Assembly (NCBI RefSeq): GCF_023554255.2
Contig: NZ_JAMJWD020000004.1
Span: 62,001-126,000, forward strand
Direction: 5' to 3'
Length of the DNA stretch: 64,000 nucleotides
DNA from: Phyllobacterium sp. 21LDTY02-6
Lineage (GTDB): Bacteria; Pseudomonadota; Alphaproteobacteria; Rhizobiales; Rhizobiaceae
Positions 1 to 10,858 of the stretch are shown piece after piece (position 1 is the first letter of the stretch; every line of letters begins with the position of its first letter). The notes under the pieces were generated by a model, which saw only the letters and a program-made list of their open reading frames with translations, ran no database searches and was not told where the DNA came from. Made by a program: the position numbers and the translations under genes.

Positions 1-844
1 CCTCGTTGAACAAAAGGTGGGCTTCGTCGAAGAAGAAGACGAGGCGAGGCTTTTCCGGATCGCCGACCTCGGGCAGTTCCTCGAAGAGCTCGGACAGGAG
101 CCAGAGCAGAAAGGTCGAATAAAGCCGCGGGTTCATCATCAGCTTGTCGGCCGCGAGCACGCTGACGACGCCACGGCCATTGGTGTCGGTGCGCATGATG
201 TCCGAGATCTTGAGCGCCGGTTCGCCGAAGAATTTGGTGCCGCCCTGCTGTTCGAGAACCAGCAGCGAGCGCTGGATGGCGCCGACCGACGGCTTGGTGA
301 CATTGCCGTAGCGCGCCGATATCTCTTCCGACCGCTCGGCAATATTGACCAGCAGCGCTTGCAGATCCTTCATGTCGAGGAGCAGCAGCCCCTCTTCGTC
401 GGCGATCTTGAAGGCGATGTTCAGAACGCCCTCCTGCGCATCGGTCAGGTTCATGAGGCGCGACAGGAGCAAGGGCCCCATCTCCGAGATCGTCGCCCGG
501 ACAGGATGGCCCTGCTCGCCGAAAATGTCCCAGAAGATGACCGGCGACGCGCTGAATTCATAAGGCTCGAGCTTCACCTCGCCGGCGCGCTTCAGCAGGA
601 AATCCTTGGCCTCGCCCTTCTCCGCTATGCCCGAAAGATCGCCCTTGATGTCGGCGCAGAAAACCGGCACGCCGACAGCCGAGAACCCCTCGGCGAGCAC
701 CTGCAGGCTCACCGTCTTGCCGGTACCGGTGGCGCCGGTGATGAGGCCGTGCCGGTTGCCGTATTTCAGGAGGAGTTCCACCGCCCCCTGGTAGCTGTCA
801 TCGGGCTTCCGGCTGGCACCAAGGAAAATGCTGTTCTCGGCCAT
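1..844 (-). CDS. HerA-like (DUF853) ATPase, 3' end cut off by window
   Basis: Reading leftward from the ATG at 844, the frame is open to the window edge (about 281 residues, no stop), so this is the N-terminal half or so of a DUF853 / HerA-type P-loop ATPase. A Walker A motif GATGTGKT lies at residues 37-44, just after the family-typical opening ([16 protein letters not shown]). A hydrophobic Walker B stretch with DEAH ([10 protein letters not shown]) ends at the window edge. The family are hexameric FtsK/HerA-related DNA-pumping ATPases; the cellular role of the DUF853 branch is not well defined. The plus-strand reading frame on top of it (17-928) has the arginine- and alanine-rich composition of a shadow. 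It is transcribed divergently from the DUF2267-type gene. Confidence 0.85.
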   Translation of the reverse strand, partial: MAENSIFLGASRKPDDSYQGAVELLLKYGNRHGLITGATGTGKTVSLQVLAEGFSAVGVPVFCADIKGDLSGIAEKGEAKDFLLKRAGEVKLEPYEFSASPVIFWDIFGEQGHPVRATISEMGPLLLSRLMNLTDAQEGVLNIAFKIADEEGLLLLDMKDLQALLVNIAERSEEISARYGNVTKPSVGAIQRSLLVLEQQGGTKFFGEPALKISDIMRTDTNGRGVVSVLAADKLMMNPRLYSTFLLWLLSELFEELPEVGDPEKPRLVFFFDEAHLLFNE

Positions 845-1177
845 GTCGTTCGTTCCTCGTCCTGCTGTGTTCGAATTCCATCGCAAATCAGGGCGCCCCC
901 ATCGGCCAGGACATCCCCATCGACATGAATCCGGTATAAACAGCCCTGGCCGTTGCGACAATGGGGCGCCTGTGATTCAAGTTTCCGGCGATTCAAATTA
1001 TTGGCAATTGAATTTCGAGCGGGATCGGCAGGCGCGACGATGGGCGAACCAATGTCATTCTGCCGCGTTCTTCCCGGAATGGAGTTAAAAACGACCGGAA
1101 ATGCCAGAAGCGGACTTGTGCGGCGGGCAATTCCTACATATTACGTAAACGTAATTTGAATAGACGGGAGATCGAAC
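845..1177. other. Divergent intergenic region of 333 bp
   Basis: This stretch separates the HerA-like gene (minus) and the DUF2267-type gene (plus). I see no credible coding frame: the short frames here have no family resemblance and no ribosome binding site. It holds repeated ATTCAA/TTGAAT words around 975-1013 and, close to the plus-strand gene, the 16-bp palindrome annotated separately at 1140-1155. The left part presumably carries the promoter of the HerA-like gene. Confidence 0.6.
1140..1155. promoter_or_regulatory. MerR/LiuR-like operator palindrome
   Basis: ATTACGT-aa-ACGTAAT is a perfect 7-2-7 inverted repeat 22 bp upstream of the ATG at 1178. The core TTACGTaaACGTAA resembles the sites described for LiuR, the MerR-family regulator of branched-chain amino acid and fatty acid breakdown in proteobacteria. 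Position and symmetry are seen; the regulator is inferred from memory of the consensus. It would control the DUF2267-type gene. Confidence 0.45.
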
Positions 1178-1543
1178 ATGGAAGAACTCATCGCGCGCAT
1201 CACTGCCAATGTCGGCACCAGCCCCGATACGGCCCGCAAGGCTGTCGGGCTCATTCTTGCGTTCCTGCAGAAGGAAGCGCCCGCCGACAAGGTGGACCAG
1301 CTCATCGCGGGCGTACCGGGCAGCGAGGCCGCCATTGCGGAAGCAAAAGGCAGCGGCGGGTTCCTTTCGGGGATGATGCCCGGCGTGATGGGCCTTGGCT
1401 CGCAGCTCATGGGCATGGGCCTCGGCATGGGCGAAATCAGTGGCATCTCCAAGGAAACCATTGCCTTTGCCCGCGAAAAGGCCGGCGACGGTCCTGTCGA
1501 CGAGGTGGTGAACTCCATTCCCGGCCTCAGCCAGTTCGTCTGA
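1178..1543 (+). CDS. DUF2267-type small protein
   Basis: The protein has 121 residues, with ATG preceded by GGGAG. The N-terminal 45 residues (MEELIARITANVGTSPDTA, then KAVGLILAFLQKEAP) look like the helical DUF2267 / DUF937-like fold seen in short rhizobial proteins. Residues about 60-90 are very rich in glycine and methionine (SGMMPGVMGLGSQLMGMG...), a flexible or weakly hydrophobic stretch, followed by a short C-terminal helix. No catalytic motif or signal peptide is visible, so it is probably cytoplasmic. It stands alone as a monocistron: its own operator-like palindrome is upstream and a clear intrinsic terminator downstream. Function is unknown. Confidence 0.8.
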   Translation: MEELIARITANVGTSPDTARKAVGLILAFLQKEAPADKVDQLIAGVPGSEAAIAEAKGSGGFLSGMMPGVMGLGSQLMGMGLGMGEISGISKETIAFAREKAGDGPVDEVVNSIPGLSQFV

Positions 1544-1568
1544 GTCCAGCCTGGTTCAATGATCAGGC

Positions 1569-1605
1569 AAGTGCGCGCCCGCCATGGACGCGCACTTCTT
1601 TTTTG
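1569..1605 (+). terminator. Rho-independent terminator of the DUF2267-type gene
   Basis: The arms AAGTGCGCG (1569-1577) and CGCGCACTT (1589-1597) pair perfectly around an 11-nt loop and are followed at once by CTTTTTTG. It sits 26 bp after the stop at 1543 and just before the convergent SDR gene ends at 1614. Confidence 0.85.
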
Positions 1606-1613
1606 CCCTGCCG

Positions 1614-2378
1614 TCACGTCCTGTTGATGGAAACGCCGCCATCGACCAGCATGGCCGAGCCGGTCATGAAGCTTGCCGCATCCGATGCCAGGAACAGCAC
1701 CGAGCGGGCGATCTCCTCCGGTTCGGCCCGTCGTTTGAGCGCGTGCAGGTTCTCGACGAAAGCCAGCTTTTCCGGCGTGTCCACCCAGGCTTCCGCCATG
1801 GACGTCGCCGTTCCGCCGGGCAATATCGCGTTGACGCGGATGCCTTCGCTGCCGAGTTCCACCGCCAGCGTCTTCATCAGGCCAATGATTCCCGCCTTGC
1901 TTGCCGCATAGGCGGCAGTCCCCGGCATGCCAGCCGTATGGCCGACGAAAGTCGAGGTGAACAGCAGCGAACCGCCGCCGCGGCGCCGCAACGCGGGTAT
2001 CTGGTATTTGGCGCCGAGAAAGGCGCCGGTCAGGTTGACGTCGAGCGTCGCTTTCCAGCCCTCCAGCGATATGTCGGCGCTGGGGCCCATCTCGCCATTG
2101 GTGCCGGCATTGTTGAAACCGATATCGAGCCCGCCGAATTCGCTTTCGGCCAGCGCCACGAGCGAGCGGGCATAGGCTTCGTCGGCGGCGTCGCCGGCAA
2201 GGAACAGCGCAGCCGCGCCGCGTGAGCGCAACGATGCCGCAACTTCGCCGAGTTCCCTTTCCCTGCGGGCGGCGAGCACCAGATTGGCGCCCTCTTCCGC
2301 AAAGAGCAGCGCCGTCGCCCGGCCTATGCCGGAGCTCGCCCCGGTGATGATCGCCGTCTTTCCACGCAATATTCCCAT
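1614..2378 (-). CDS. SDR family NAD(P)-dependent oxidoreductase
   Basis: This is a classical short-chain dehydrogenase/reductase of 254 residues. The nucleotide-binding TGASSGIG motif is at residues 12-19, NNAG at 89-92, and the catalytic Ser/Thr near 142 is followed by Y157-xxx-K161 (AAYAASKAG). The C-terminus LVDGGVSI is usual for the family. The start at 2378 is chosen because AAGGGAG lies just upstream and the motif spacing fits; the frame itself stays open to 2492. The substrate cannot be read from sequence. It is divergent from the mutase genes with about 200 bp between, and convergent with the DUF2267-type gene. Confidence 0.9.
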   Translation of the reverse strand: MGILRGKTAIITGASSGIGRATALLFAEEGANLVLAARRERELGEVAASLRSRGAAALFLAGDAADEAYARSLVALAESEFGGLDIGFNNAGTNGEMGPSADISLEGWKATLDVNLTGAFLGAKYQIPALRRRGGGSLLFTSTFVGHTAGMPGTAAYAASKAGIIGLMKTLAVELGSEGIRVNAILPGGTATSMAEAWVDTPEKLAFVENLHALKRRAEPEEIARSVLFLASDAASFMTGSAMLVDGGVSINRT

Positions 2379-2582
2379 GATACTCCCTTTCAGCTTCCGG
2401 AACCTGCCGCTATCTCGATGGGCGCATCCTCCTGTGCCCGGCGGCGCTTCGCCACCCGAAAGCTGCGCGGCTTCGGAGCACATATTTTTCAAAAGCTTAG
2501 ACCGGGTGACACTTTGCTTTATTGCGAAGCAGCATGGTTGCCCCTAAAGTCGCGCCAACAAATCGTGCAGCCGGGAGAAAGC

Positions 2583-4021
2583 ATGGACGCGTCACTGCTC
2601 AAGGAAACGGAATTTGCCGCGATGGACCGGGACAAATGGGTCCAGCTCGCGCAAAAAGCCCTGAAGGGCGCTGATTTCGACAGCACCCTGGTCTCCAGGA
2701 CGGATGATGATGTTCTCATTCAGCCGCTCTACGACCGGCGGCGCAATGCACAGCTCGTTCCACGGCGGCGTGCGGCGCGTCCCTGGCATATCGTGCAGCG
2801 CATCGACGATCCGGATCCCGTTCGCGCCAACAGGCAATTGCTCGAGGATCTCGACAATGGCGCCACCGGCATAGCGCTGGTGTTCGAAGGCGCGCCGAAT
2901 GCTTTCGGCTATGGCCTGCCGGCGACGAAGGAAGCCGTCGACAAGGTGCTCTACGGCGTTCATCTCGACATGATCCATCTTCGCATGGACGTACACCCGA
3001 AGAGCCGCGCCTGTGCCGACTGGTTCGTCGATTACATGCGGCCGCGCGACGTCAACACCAAGACCCTGAGCTTTTCGATGGGCATCGACCCGGCTGCGAC
3101 GCTGGCCGGCACCGGGCGGCTGCGCATGACGATCGCGGCGCTCAAGGCCTCGCTGCCGCAATCCCTTTCCGGCTTCTTCTCGCCCGATCTGCCGGGCATC
3201 GTGCTGGAGGCGGATGGACGCGTCTATCACAATGCCGGCGCGACCGAGGCCCAGGAGCTCGGCGCCATGCTGTCGATCGCGGCCGGGCATTTCCGCCTGT
3301 TCGAAGAGGCGCGCCAGCCCATCGTCTTCGCGGCGCCGCATATCGGCTTCGCCCTTTCCGTCGACCAGGACCAGTTCCTGTCGATCGCCAAGATTCGCGC
3401 CCTGCGCAAGCTCTGGGCCCGCCTGCAGGAGGCCTGCAATGTCCGCCCTGCGCCGACCATGATCCATGCGGAAACCTCGATGCGCATGATGACGAAGCGC
3501 GACCCGGAGACCAATATATTGCGCACGACCATCGCCGCCTTTGCCGCGGCGGTCGGCGGGGCGGACACCATCGCCGTGCTGCCGCATACGATCGCGCACG
3601 GGCTTCCCGATGCAGCCGCAAGACGCCTCGCCCGCAATACGCAGCTCGTCCTCGCCGATGAAAGCAACCTTGCCTTCGTCGCCGACCCCGCCTGCGGCTC
3701 CGGCGCGGTGGAAACATTGACGGACGGGCTGTGCGAGGCCGCCTGGAAGGAATTCCAGCAGCTCGAAAGGGATGGCGGCATCCTGCAGAGCCTGGTGGAC
3801 GGCAAGCTGCAGGCGCGCATCGTCGCCGCCCGGAACGAGCGCGCACGCGCCTTCGCCGACGGCAAGCGCTCGATCGTCGGCACGACGGTGTTTCCCGCCG
3901 GCAACGAGCGGCCCGTTCGGGTGCTCGAGGCGCCGCGGATGCCGCTTCCGACCGATGGCGTCGTCCACTGCCAGCCGCTCACCTTCCCGCGCATCGACGA
4001 AACATTGCAGGCATCCGCATA

Positions 4022-4022
<1 letters not shown>
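2583..4022 (+). CDS. mutA: Methylmalonyl-CoA mutase, small (beta) subunit
   Basis: The product has 479 residues, with ATG after GGGAGAAAGC. It matches the substrate-barrel domain of the non-catalytic mutase subunit: the segments [28 protein letters not shown] (given in part), [12 protein letters not shown] and [18 protein letters not shown] mirror the large subunit. Classical two-subunit enzymes have a small subunit of roughly 600-650 residues with a vestigial cobalamin-like C-terminal domain. Here the protein stops soon after the barrel, so that domain is absent. It overlaps the large-subunit gene as TAATG, implying coupled translation. Role: partner of the B12-dependent rearrangement of (R)-methylmalonyl-CoA to succinyl-CoA in propionyl-CoA use. 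Confidence 0.88.
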
Positions 4023-6154
<2,132 letters not shown>

Positions 6155-7147
6155 ATGATCACGATCTACACGCTCGACAAGGATCGGCTCGTCGCCCAGG
6201 CGGCAAAGGCCAGAGACCCGCTTCCGGACGGCACCGTCTGGATCGACCTGCTCCACCCGACGCGCGAGGAGGACCTGCAGACCGAGGAATGGACGAAAGC
6301 CGCCATCCCGACTCATGAGGACATGGTGGAGATCGAGGAATCGAGCCGCTTCTATTCCGAGGCGGGTTCGCAATATCTGACCGCGTCGATCCTCTATGCG
6401 GGCGAGAACAATCATCACTCCATCGCGCCGATTTCCTTCATCCTCGCCGGAAAGTTCCTCGTCACGGTGCGCTACAGCGAGCCGAGGGCCTTCACGCTCT
6501 ATACGAGCCGGGCGACCAAGAGCGGCAATGGCCTCGTCAGCGAGAATTGCAGCGGCGTGACCATACTCCTCGGCATCATCGAAGCGGTGACGGACCGTAT
6601 TGCCGATATCCTCGAAGGCGTGGCCAGCGAGATCGACCATAATTCCGCGATGATCTTCCGGCGCTCCGAAAAGGACCGGCCGATGACCACCAAGAATTTC
6701 CGCGACAGCCTCACCCGCATCGGCGGACAAGGCGCCTTCCTGTCGAAGATCAGGGAGAGCACCGCCGGCGTCAGCCGCCTGCTCGTCTACATGACGGCGA
6801 TCACCGACCAGAACAGCTACAAGAAGGAGACCCGCGCCTGGATCAAGTCGCTGGAGCGCGATACCCAGTCGCTGAGCACCTATGTGGATTTCCTGTCGAA
6901 CAAGATCACCTTCCTGCTCGATACGGTGGTGGGACTGATCTCGATCGAGCAGAACGCGATCATCAAGATCTTTTCCGTCGCGGCGGTGGCCTTCATGCCG
7001 CCGACGCTGGTCGCCTCGATCTATGGCATGAACTTCCAGTTCATGCCGGAACTCAGCCAGGTCTGGGGCTATCCGATGGCACTCGGCCTGATGGTCGCCT
7101 CCGCGGTCATCCCGCTGCTGATCTTCAAGAAAAAGGGCTGGCTATAG
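6155..7147 (+). CDS. corA: CorA family divalent cation transporter
   Basis: The protein has 330 residues. It has a long soluble N-terminal funnel domain, a helical stalk, and two C-terminal transmembrane helices separated by the CorA signature Y-G-M-N (GMN at 291-293) and the MPEL loop (FMPELSQ). It ends KKKGWL, a basic tail as in the family. Family function: Mg2+ (also Co2+/Ni2+) uptake through a pentameric inner-membrane channel. The ATG follows the mutase stop with no spacing, so it is probably co-transcribed with mutAB. That is an unusual partner; cobalt supply for B12 is one possible but unproven link. Confidence 0.9.
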   Translation: MITIYTLDKDRLVAQAAKARDPLPDGTVWIDLLHPTREEDLQTEEWTKAAIPTHEDMVEIEESSRFYSEAGSQYLTASILYAGENNHHSIAPISFILAGKFLVTVRYSEPRAFTLYTSRATKSGNGLVSENCSGVTILLGIIEAVTDRIADILEGVASEIDHNSAMIFRRSEKDRPMTTKNFRDSLTRIGGQGAFLSKIRESTAGVSRLLVYMTAITDQNSYKKETRAWIKSLERDTQSLSTYVDFLSNKITFLLDTVVGLISIEQNAIIKIFSVAAVAFMPPTLVASIYGMNFQFMPELSQVWGYPMALGLMVASAVIPLLIFKKKGWL

Positions 7148-7162
7148 CCGGGACAATGCGGC

Positions 7163-7633
7163 TCAGCGGACGGACAGGCTGAGGATTTCCCACTCGCGCT
7201 CGTTCAGCACGAAGGATTCGCCCACCGCCTTGCCGAACATCTGCACCGCCAGCGGCGAGACATGCGATATCTTGCCCTGCGCCGCATCGGCCTCGTCCTC
7301 GCCGACAATGGCCCAGCTCTGGCTGCGATCGTCCTCGTCGACGATCTCGACGGTCATGCCGAAGCGCACGACATCGCTATGCGGGTCCGGCTGCGATAGT
7401 TCCGCCGTCTCGCGGCGCGCCTTCCAGTAGCGAAGATCGCGGGACGCGCGGGCGATCAGCTCGCGGTCGGCCTCCGAATTTCCCTTCGCCAGGGCATCAT
7501 GCGCGGCGGCGAGCTCCGCCTCGATCATGGCAAGCCCATTGGGCGTCACCAGATTGCGGTGGCTGCTGACCGGACGCTCGCCGACATCGATGGAGGCGTT
7601 GCTGTCGTCCTCTTTGGTAAAAGCTCTGCTCAT
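7163..7633 (-). CDS. GreA/GreB-family transcription factor
   Basis: The protein has 156 residues. The N-terminal half is helical (NLVTPNGLAMIEAELAAAHD, then RELIARASRDLRYWKARRE), resembling the coiled-coil finger of Gre factors. The C-terminal half (VEIVDEDDRSQSWAIVGEDEAD and KISHVSPLAVQMFGKAVGE, each shortened) is the FKBP-like Gre/Rnk domain. Family role: reactivating backtracked RNA polymerase; a Rnk-like regulator role is an alternative since the coiled coil is not diagnostic. The start at 7633 is the Met of MSRAFTKEDD; the frame stays open far upstream but that part is arginine-rich shadow overlapping the asparaginase gene. It is convergent with corA, 15 bp apart. Confidence 0.8.
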   Translation of the reverse strand: MSRAFTKEDDSNASIDVGERPVSSHRNLVTPNGLAMIEAELAAAHDALAKGNSEADRELIARASRDLRYWKARRETAELSQPDPHSDVVRFGMTVEIVDEDDRSQSWAIVGEDEADAAQGKISHVSPLAVQMFGKAVGESFVLNEREWEILSLSVR

Positions 7634-7695
7634 GGATATCAGGTAGGTATTGCGGCGCCGCAGGGCAAGTGCAAGCCTGTGCAGGCGGCGCCGGC

Positions 7696-8715
7696 CTAGC
7701 CGATGAGCGCCTCGGTCAGGACTTCCGTCGGGCTGACGACGCCATAGGTGATGCCGTTCCAATTGCGCATTTCGCGATCGGCGAAACGGTCGAGCTTCGA
7801 TTCGAGCTCGTCCTCGGCGCGGAAGATCCGCCCCAGCACGGTGGCGATGATCGCTTCGGCGGCGCGCGTCGCGCCATCGTCGCATTTGACGGCAATGCCG
7901 AGGCCCAGTTCCGGCAAGGCGCCGGTGAATACGCCCTCGGCGCCCGTCTTGACGAATATCCGCCCCGGCGCCATCTCCATCAGCCGCGTGCAGGCGCGGC
8001 CGGTGCCCGCCACGTAGAACGGCGCCGCCATCGCCGCATCGACGAGCCGCCGCGCGGCCTTGCGGCGTTCCGCTTCGAGCCCGACGCCGCTCGCCATGCG
8101 GGCAAAGCCGTGGGCGAGATTGCGCAGCGGAATGGCATAGGTCGGGATCGAACAGCCATCGGTGCCGCATTGATCGAGCGCGTGCGGCGCGCCGGTCACG
8201 CCCTCCATCGCGTCGCGCACCAGATCCTGCTCGGGCGAGCCGAGGGCAGAATAGCCCTTCTTTTCGAGGCCGAGATGCTGGCAGGTGCACAGGAAGCCGG
8301 CATGTTTGCCGGAGCAATTATTGTGCAGCGGCGTCGGCTGCCCGCCGCTTCTCGCAAGCTCGATCGTCACCGCCTGTTCGAAAGGCCAATGGGTACCGCA
8401 CGCCAGCGCCGAGGCATCGAGGCCGGCTTGGCGCAGCATCTGCTCGGCCTTGGCGACGTGCAGGGGCTCGCCCGAATGCGAGGCGCAGGCCATTGCCAGC
8501 TCTTCATTGCCGAAACCATAGGCATCCGCCGCGCCGCTTTCGACCAGCGGCAGCGCCTGGATCGCCTTTATGGCCGAACGCGGGAAAACAGGGCGCTCAA
8601 TATCGCCGAGCGAGAACACCAGCCGCCCATCGCCATCGACGACGGCAACGGCGCCGCGATGGAGGCTCTCCACCGTTTCACCGCGAAATACTTCCACCAG
8701 AACCGGGTTGCTCAT
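7696..8715 (-). CDS. ansA: L-asparaginase, rhizobial type (ReAV/ReAII family)
   Basis: The product has 339 residues and corresponds to the Rhizobium etli-type asparaginase class, unrelated to E. coli AnsA/B. It has the Ser-x-x-Lys motif R46-S47-A-I-K50, the CSGKHAG motif with Cys134 and Lys137, and QCGTDGCS with Cys183 and Cys188. In the R. etli enzyme the equivalent Ser48/Lys51 pair is catalytic and Cys135, Lys138 and Cys189 form the metal site, each one number higher than here. It hydrolyses asparagine to aspartate and ammonia in the cytoplasm. It starts at ATG 8715, is followed on the same strand by the Gre-type gene, and is preceded by the methyltransferase. Confidence 0.9.
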   Translation of the reverse strand: MSNPVLVEVFRGETVESLHRGAVAVVDGDGRLVFSLGDIERPVFPRSAIKAIQALPLVESGAADAYGFGNEELAMACASHSGEPLHVAKAEQMLRQAGLDASALACGTHWPFEQAVTIELARSGGQPTPLHNNCSGKHAGFLCTCQHLGLEKKGYSALGSPEQDLVRDAMEGVTGAPHALDQCGTDGCSIPTYAIPLRNLAHGFARMASGVGLEAERRKAARRLVDAAMAAPFYVAGTGRACTRLMEMAPGRIFVKTGAEGVFTGALPELGLGIAVKCDDGATRAAEAIIATVLGRIFRAEDELESKLDRFADREMRNWNGITYGVVSPTEVLTEALIG

Positions 8716-8821
8716 GATTTGCGCTGTCCTTCGATCAGACCGAACCGGCCGAAACTCCTGACCTTATAGAATGGTCGCGCGCGCAAATCCATTGCAGATG
8801 CAGCGGGTGGACGAACCGGCC

Positions 8822-9538
8822 TCACAGCGCCGGCTTCTGCCAGTCCATGACAAGGAAATGCGGCACGCGGCGGTGGCGCTCGATCTTGAGCGGGTCGCCG
8901 CCATAGGGCGCCGGCTCGTCGAAATAGCGCAGTTGCAGCCCATGGCCGAGCAGGATGCGCATATAGAGGCTGAGGGGCCGGTGCCAGTTGCGCACCCTTA
9001 TTCCCAGCCATTCATACCATTCCGGCCGTTCCTCGAGGTAATTGTCGATGTAGAAGCGCGGATTGCCGTCGGCATCCTTCATCCAGCCGCGCGGCGGCCC
9101 GGCCGTGTTGAAGCTGTTGAGGTTGGCGATCAGCAGCGTGCCGCCGGGTTTCAGCACCCTGACCATTTCGGCGAGGGCATTATGAATGTCGGGAATATCC
9201 ACCAATGTCAGGTAGCTGACCACGAGATCGAAGCTCTCATCGGCGAATTCGAGCCGTTCCGCGCGGCCATCGCGATAATCGCCGGCCGGGTCCTTCTCGC
9301 GGGCCCGGCAGAGCAGCCTTTCCGTCGGGTCGATGCCGATCGTCCTGATGCCCTCCGCCGCCAGCATCCGGCAGAACCGCCCCTCGCCGCAGCCGACATC
9401 CAGCGCGCTGGCGAAGCCCCGGCCCCGGATGCGCGACATCATCGGCGCATCGAGAACGAAGCGGCGGCCGAAATCCCCGTCTTCCCCCTGAACGTCGATC
9501 CAGGCCGAAGCAGATTCCGTCCACCCGTTTTCGATCAT
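8822..9538 (-). CDS. Class I SAM-dependent methyltransferase
   Basis: The protein has 238 residues with a Rossmann-type methyltransferase core. Motif I D-V-G-C-G-E-G is at residues 47-53, an acidic end of strand 2 (GIDPTE) follows, then FDLVVSYLTLVDIPD (motif IV region) and LKPGGTLLIANLN (motif VI). The C-terminal 80 residues contain a cap rich in aromatics (PRFYIDNYLEERPEWYEW). The substrate is not evident. It starts 3 bp after the thiolase stop, so the two are likely one transcript. Confidence 0.88.
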   Translation of the reverse strand: MIENGWTESASAWIDVQGEDGDFGRRFVLDAPMMSRIRGRGFASALDVGCGEGRFCRMLAAEGIRTIGIDPTERLLCRAREKDPAGDYRDGRAERLEFADESFDLVVSYLTLVDIPDIHNALAEMVRVLKPGGTLLIANLNSFNTAGPPRGWMKDADGNPRFYIDNYLEERPEWYEWLGIRVRNWHRPLSLYMRILLGHGLQLRYFDEPAPYGGDPLKIERHRRVPHFLVMDWQKPAL

Positions 9539-9541
9539 GCT

Positions 9542-10708
9542 TTATTTTATCCGCTCAAGAACCGATACGTAATTGGCGACTGCCGCCCCACCCATATTGA
9601 ATATGCCGGCAAGCCTGGCGTCTGCAACCTGTATTCCGCCGGCCTCACCCATAAGTTGCATCGACGACAGGACGTGCATGGAAACGCCGCTGGCGCCGAT
9701 CGGGTGGCCCTTGGCCTTCAGCCCGCCGGATGGATTGACCGGCAGGCGCCCGCCCATGGCCGTCTGGCCCTCCAGCGCCACCTTGGCGCCCTCGCCCGGC
9801 CGCGCCAGGCCCATCGCCTCATATTCGATCAGTTCGGCGATGGTGAAGCAATCATGGGTCTCGACGAAGGAAAGATCGTCGATGGTCACGCCGGCCTCGC
9901 CGAGAGCGCGTTTCCAGCCTTCCGCGCAGCCCTCGAAGCGCAGAATGTCGCGCCTGGATATGGGCAGGAAGTCCTGCACGTGCTGCGCGGCGCGAAACGC
10001 CACCGCCCGGCGCATGCGCAGCGCCGTCTGCGTGTCGGTCAGCACCAGCGCCGCCGCGCCATCGGAAACGAGCGAGCAATCGGTGCGCTTGAGCGGACCG
10101 GCGACAAAGGGGTTCTTCTCGCTTTCATGGCGGCAGAATTCATAGCCGAGATCCTTGCGCATCTGCGCATAGGGATTGTTGACGCCGTTCTTGTGGTTCT
10201 TGGCGGCAATCGTCGCCAGCGCATCGGACTGGTCGCCATATTTCTGGAAATAGGCGGCGGCGATCTGGCCGAACACACCGGCGAACCCGGCGGGCGTATC
10301 GCCCTCTTCCGGCAGATAGGAAGCCTTGAGCAGGTTCTTGCCGATCTCGGGTCCGGGCGTCGAGGTCATCTTTTCGACGCCGACGACGAGCACCACCCGC
10401 GCCGCGCCGGCCCGGATCGTCTTTATGCCCTGATGAACCGCCGCCGAGCCCGTGGCGCAGGCGTTTTCGACGCGCGTCGCCGGCTTGAAGCGGAATGCGT
10501 CGCTCGCCTGCAATACGAGGCTCGCGGTGAAATCCTGCGGCGAGAACCCGGCATTGAAATGGCCGAGCACGATTTCATCGACATCTTCGGGTCCAATACC
10601 GGCATGATCGAGCGCCGCAACGGCTGCCTTGACGATCAGCGTCTCGACCGTCTCTTCCTCCAGTTTGCCAAAGGGCAAATGGGACCATCCCACGATGCAG
10701 GCTGTCAT
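9542..10708 (-). CDS. Thiolase-family acetyl-CoA acetyltransferase (SCP-x-like)
   Basis: The protein has 388 residues. The thiolase nucleophile Cys84 sits in RVENACATGS and the C-terminal motif NPSGGLKAKGHPIGASG carries the active-site His. The form of the N-terminus (MTACIVGWSHLPFGKLE) and these motifs match the SCP-x-like / thiolase-domain group rather than PhaA/FadA. Start 10708 is preceded by TTGGAGGAAGTT. It is divergent from betI across 150 bp that holds the BetI-like palindrome, so it could share that control. The substrate (a beta-ketoacyl-CoA) is not defined. Confidence 0.85.
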   Translation of the reverse strand: MTACIVGWSHLPFGKLEEETVETLIVKAAVAALDHAGIGPEDVDEIVLGHFNAGFSPQDFTASLVLQASDAFRFKPATRVENACATGSAAVHQGIKTIRAGAARVVLVVGVEKMTSTPGPEIGKNLLKASYLPEEGDTPAGFAGVFGQIAAAYFQKYGDQSDALATIAAKNHKNGVNNPYAQMRKDLGYEFCRHESEKNPFVAGPLKRTDCSLVSDGAAALVLTDTQTALRMRRAVAFRAAQHVQDFLPISRRDILRFEGCAEGWKRALGEAGVTIDDLSFVETHDCFTIAELIEYEAMGLARPGEGAKVALEGQTAMGGRLPVNPSGGLKAKGHPIGASGVSMHVLSSMQLMGEAGGIQVADARLAGIFNMGGAAVANYVSVLERIK

Positions 10709-10805
10709 AACTTCCTCCAAAAACCGTCTCCTCAACGTAAAGATGCGCCCGCGCCCGTGCAAGGTAAAGCAGCATAATCACTACATTCCTGCGCATAGTT
10801 TTTTA

Positions 10806-10825
10806 TTGATTGAGCAGTCAATCAA
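10806..10825. promoter_or_regulatory. Putative BetI operator
   Basis: TTGATTGA-gcag-TCAATCAA is a perfect 8-4-8 inverted repeat 34 bp upstream of betI and 98 bp upstream of the divergent thiolase start. BetI (TetR family) is known to bind a palindrome in its own promoter and to be relieved by choline. Site and symmetry are seen; the assignment is inference from position. Confidence 0.7.
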
Positions 10826-10858
10826 GAATAGGATCATGCGGAATCCAGGACCCCGCTC

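Noticed and set aside
2515-2531. Inverted repeat TGCTT/AAGCA upstream of mutA as a propionate-regulator site
   Set aside because: Only five pairs with a 7-nt spacer, and the match to a PccR-type TTTGC site is too weak to annotate.
9276-9399. Minus-strand arginine-rich ORFs inside the methyltransferase
   Set aside because: Alternative-frame shadows without start sites or family features.
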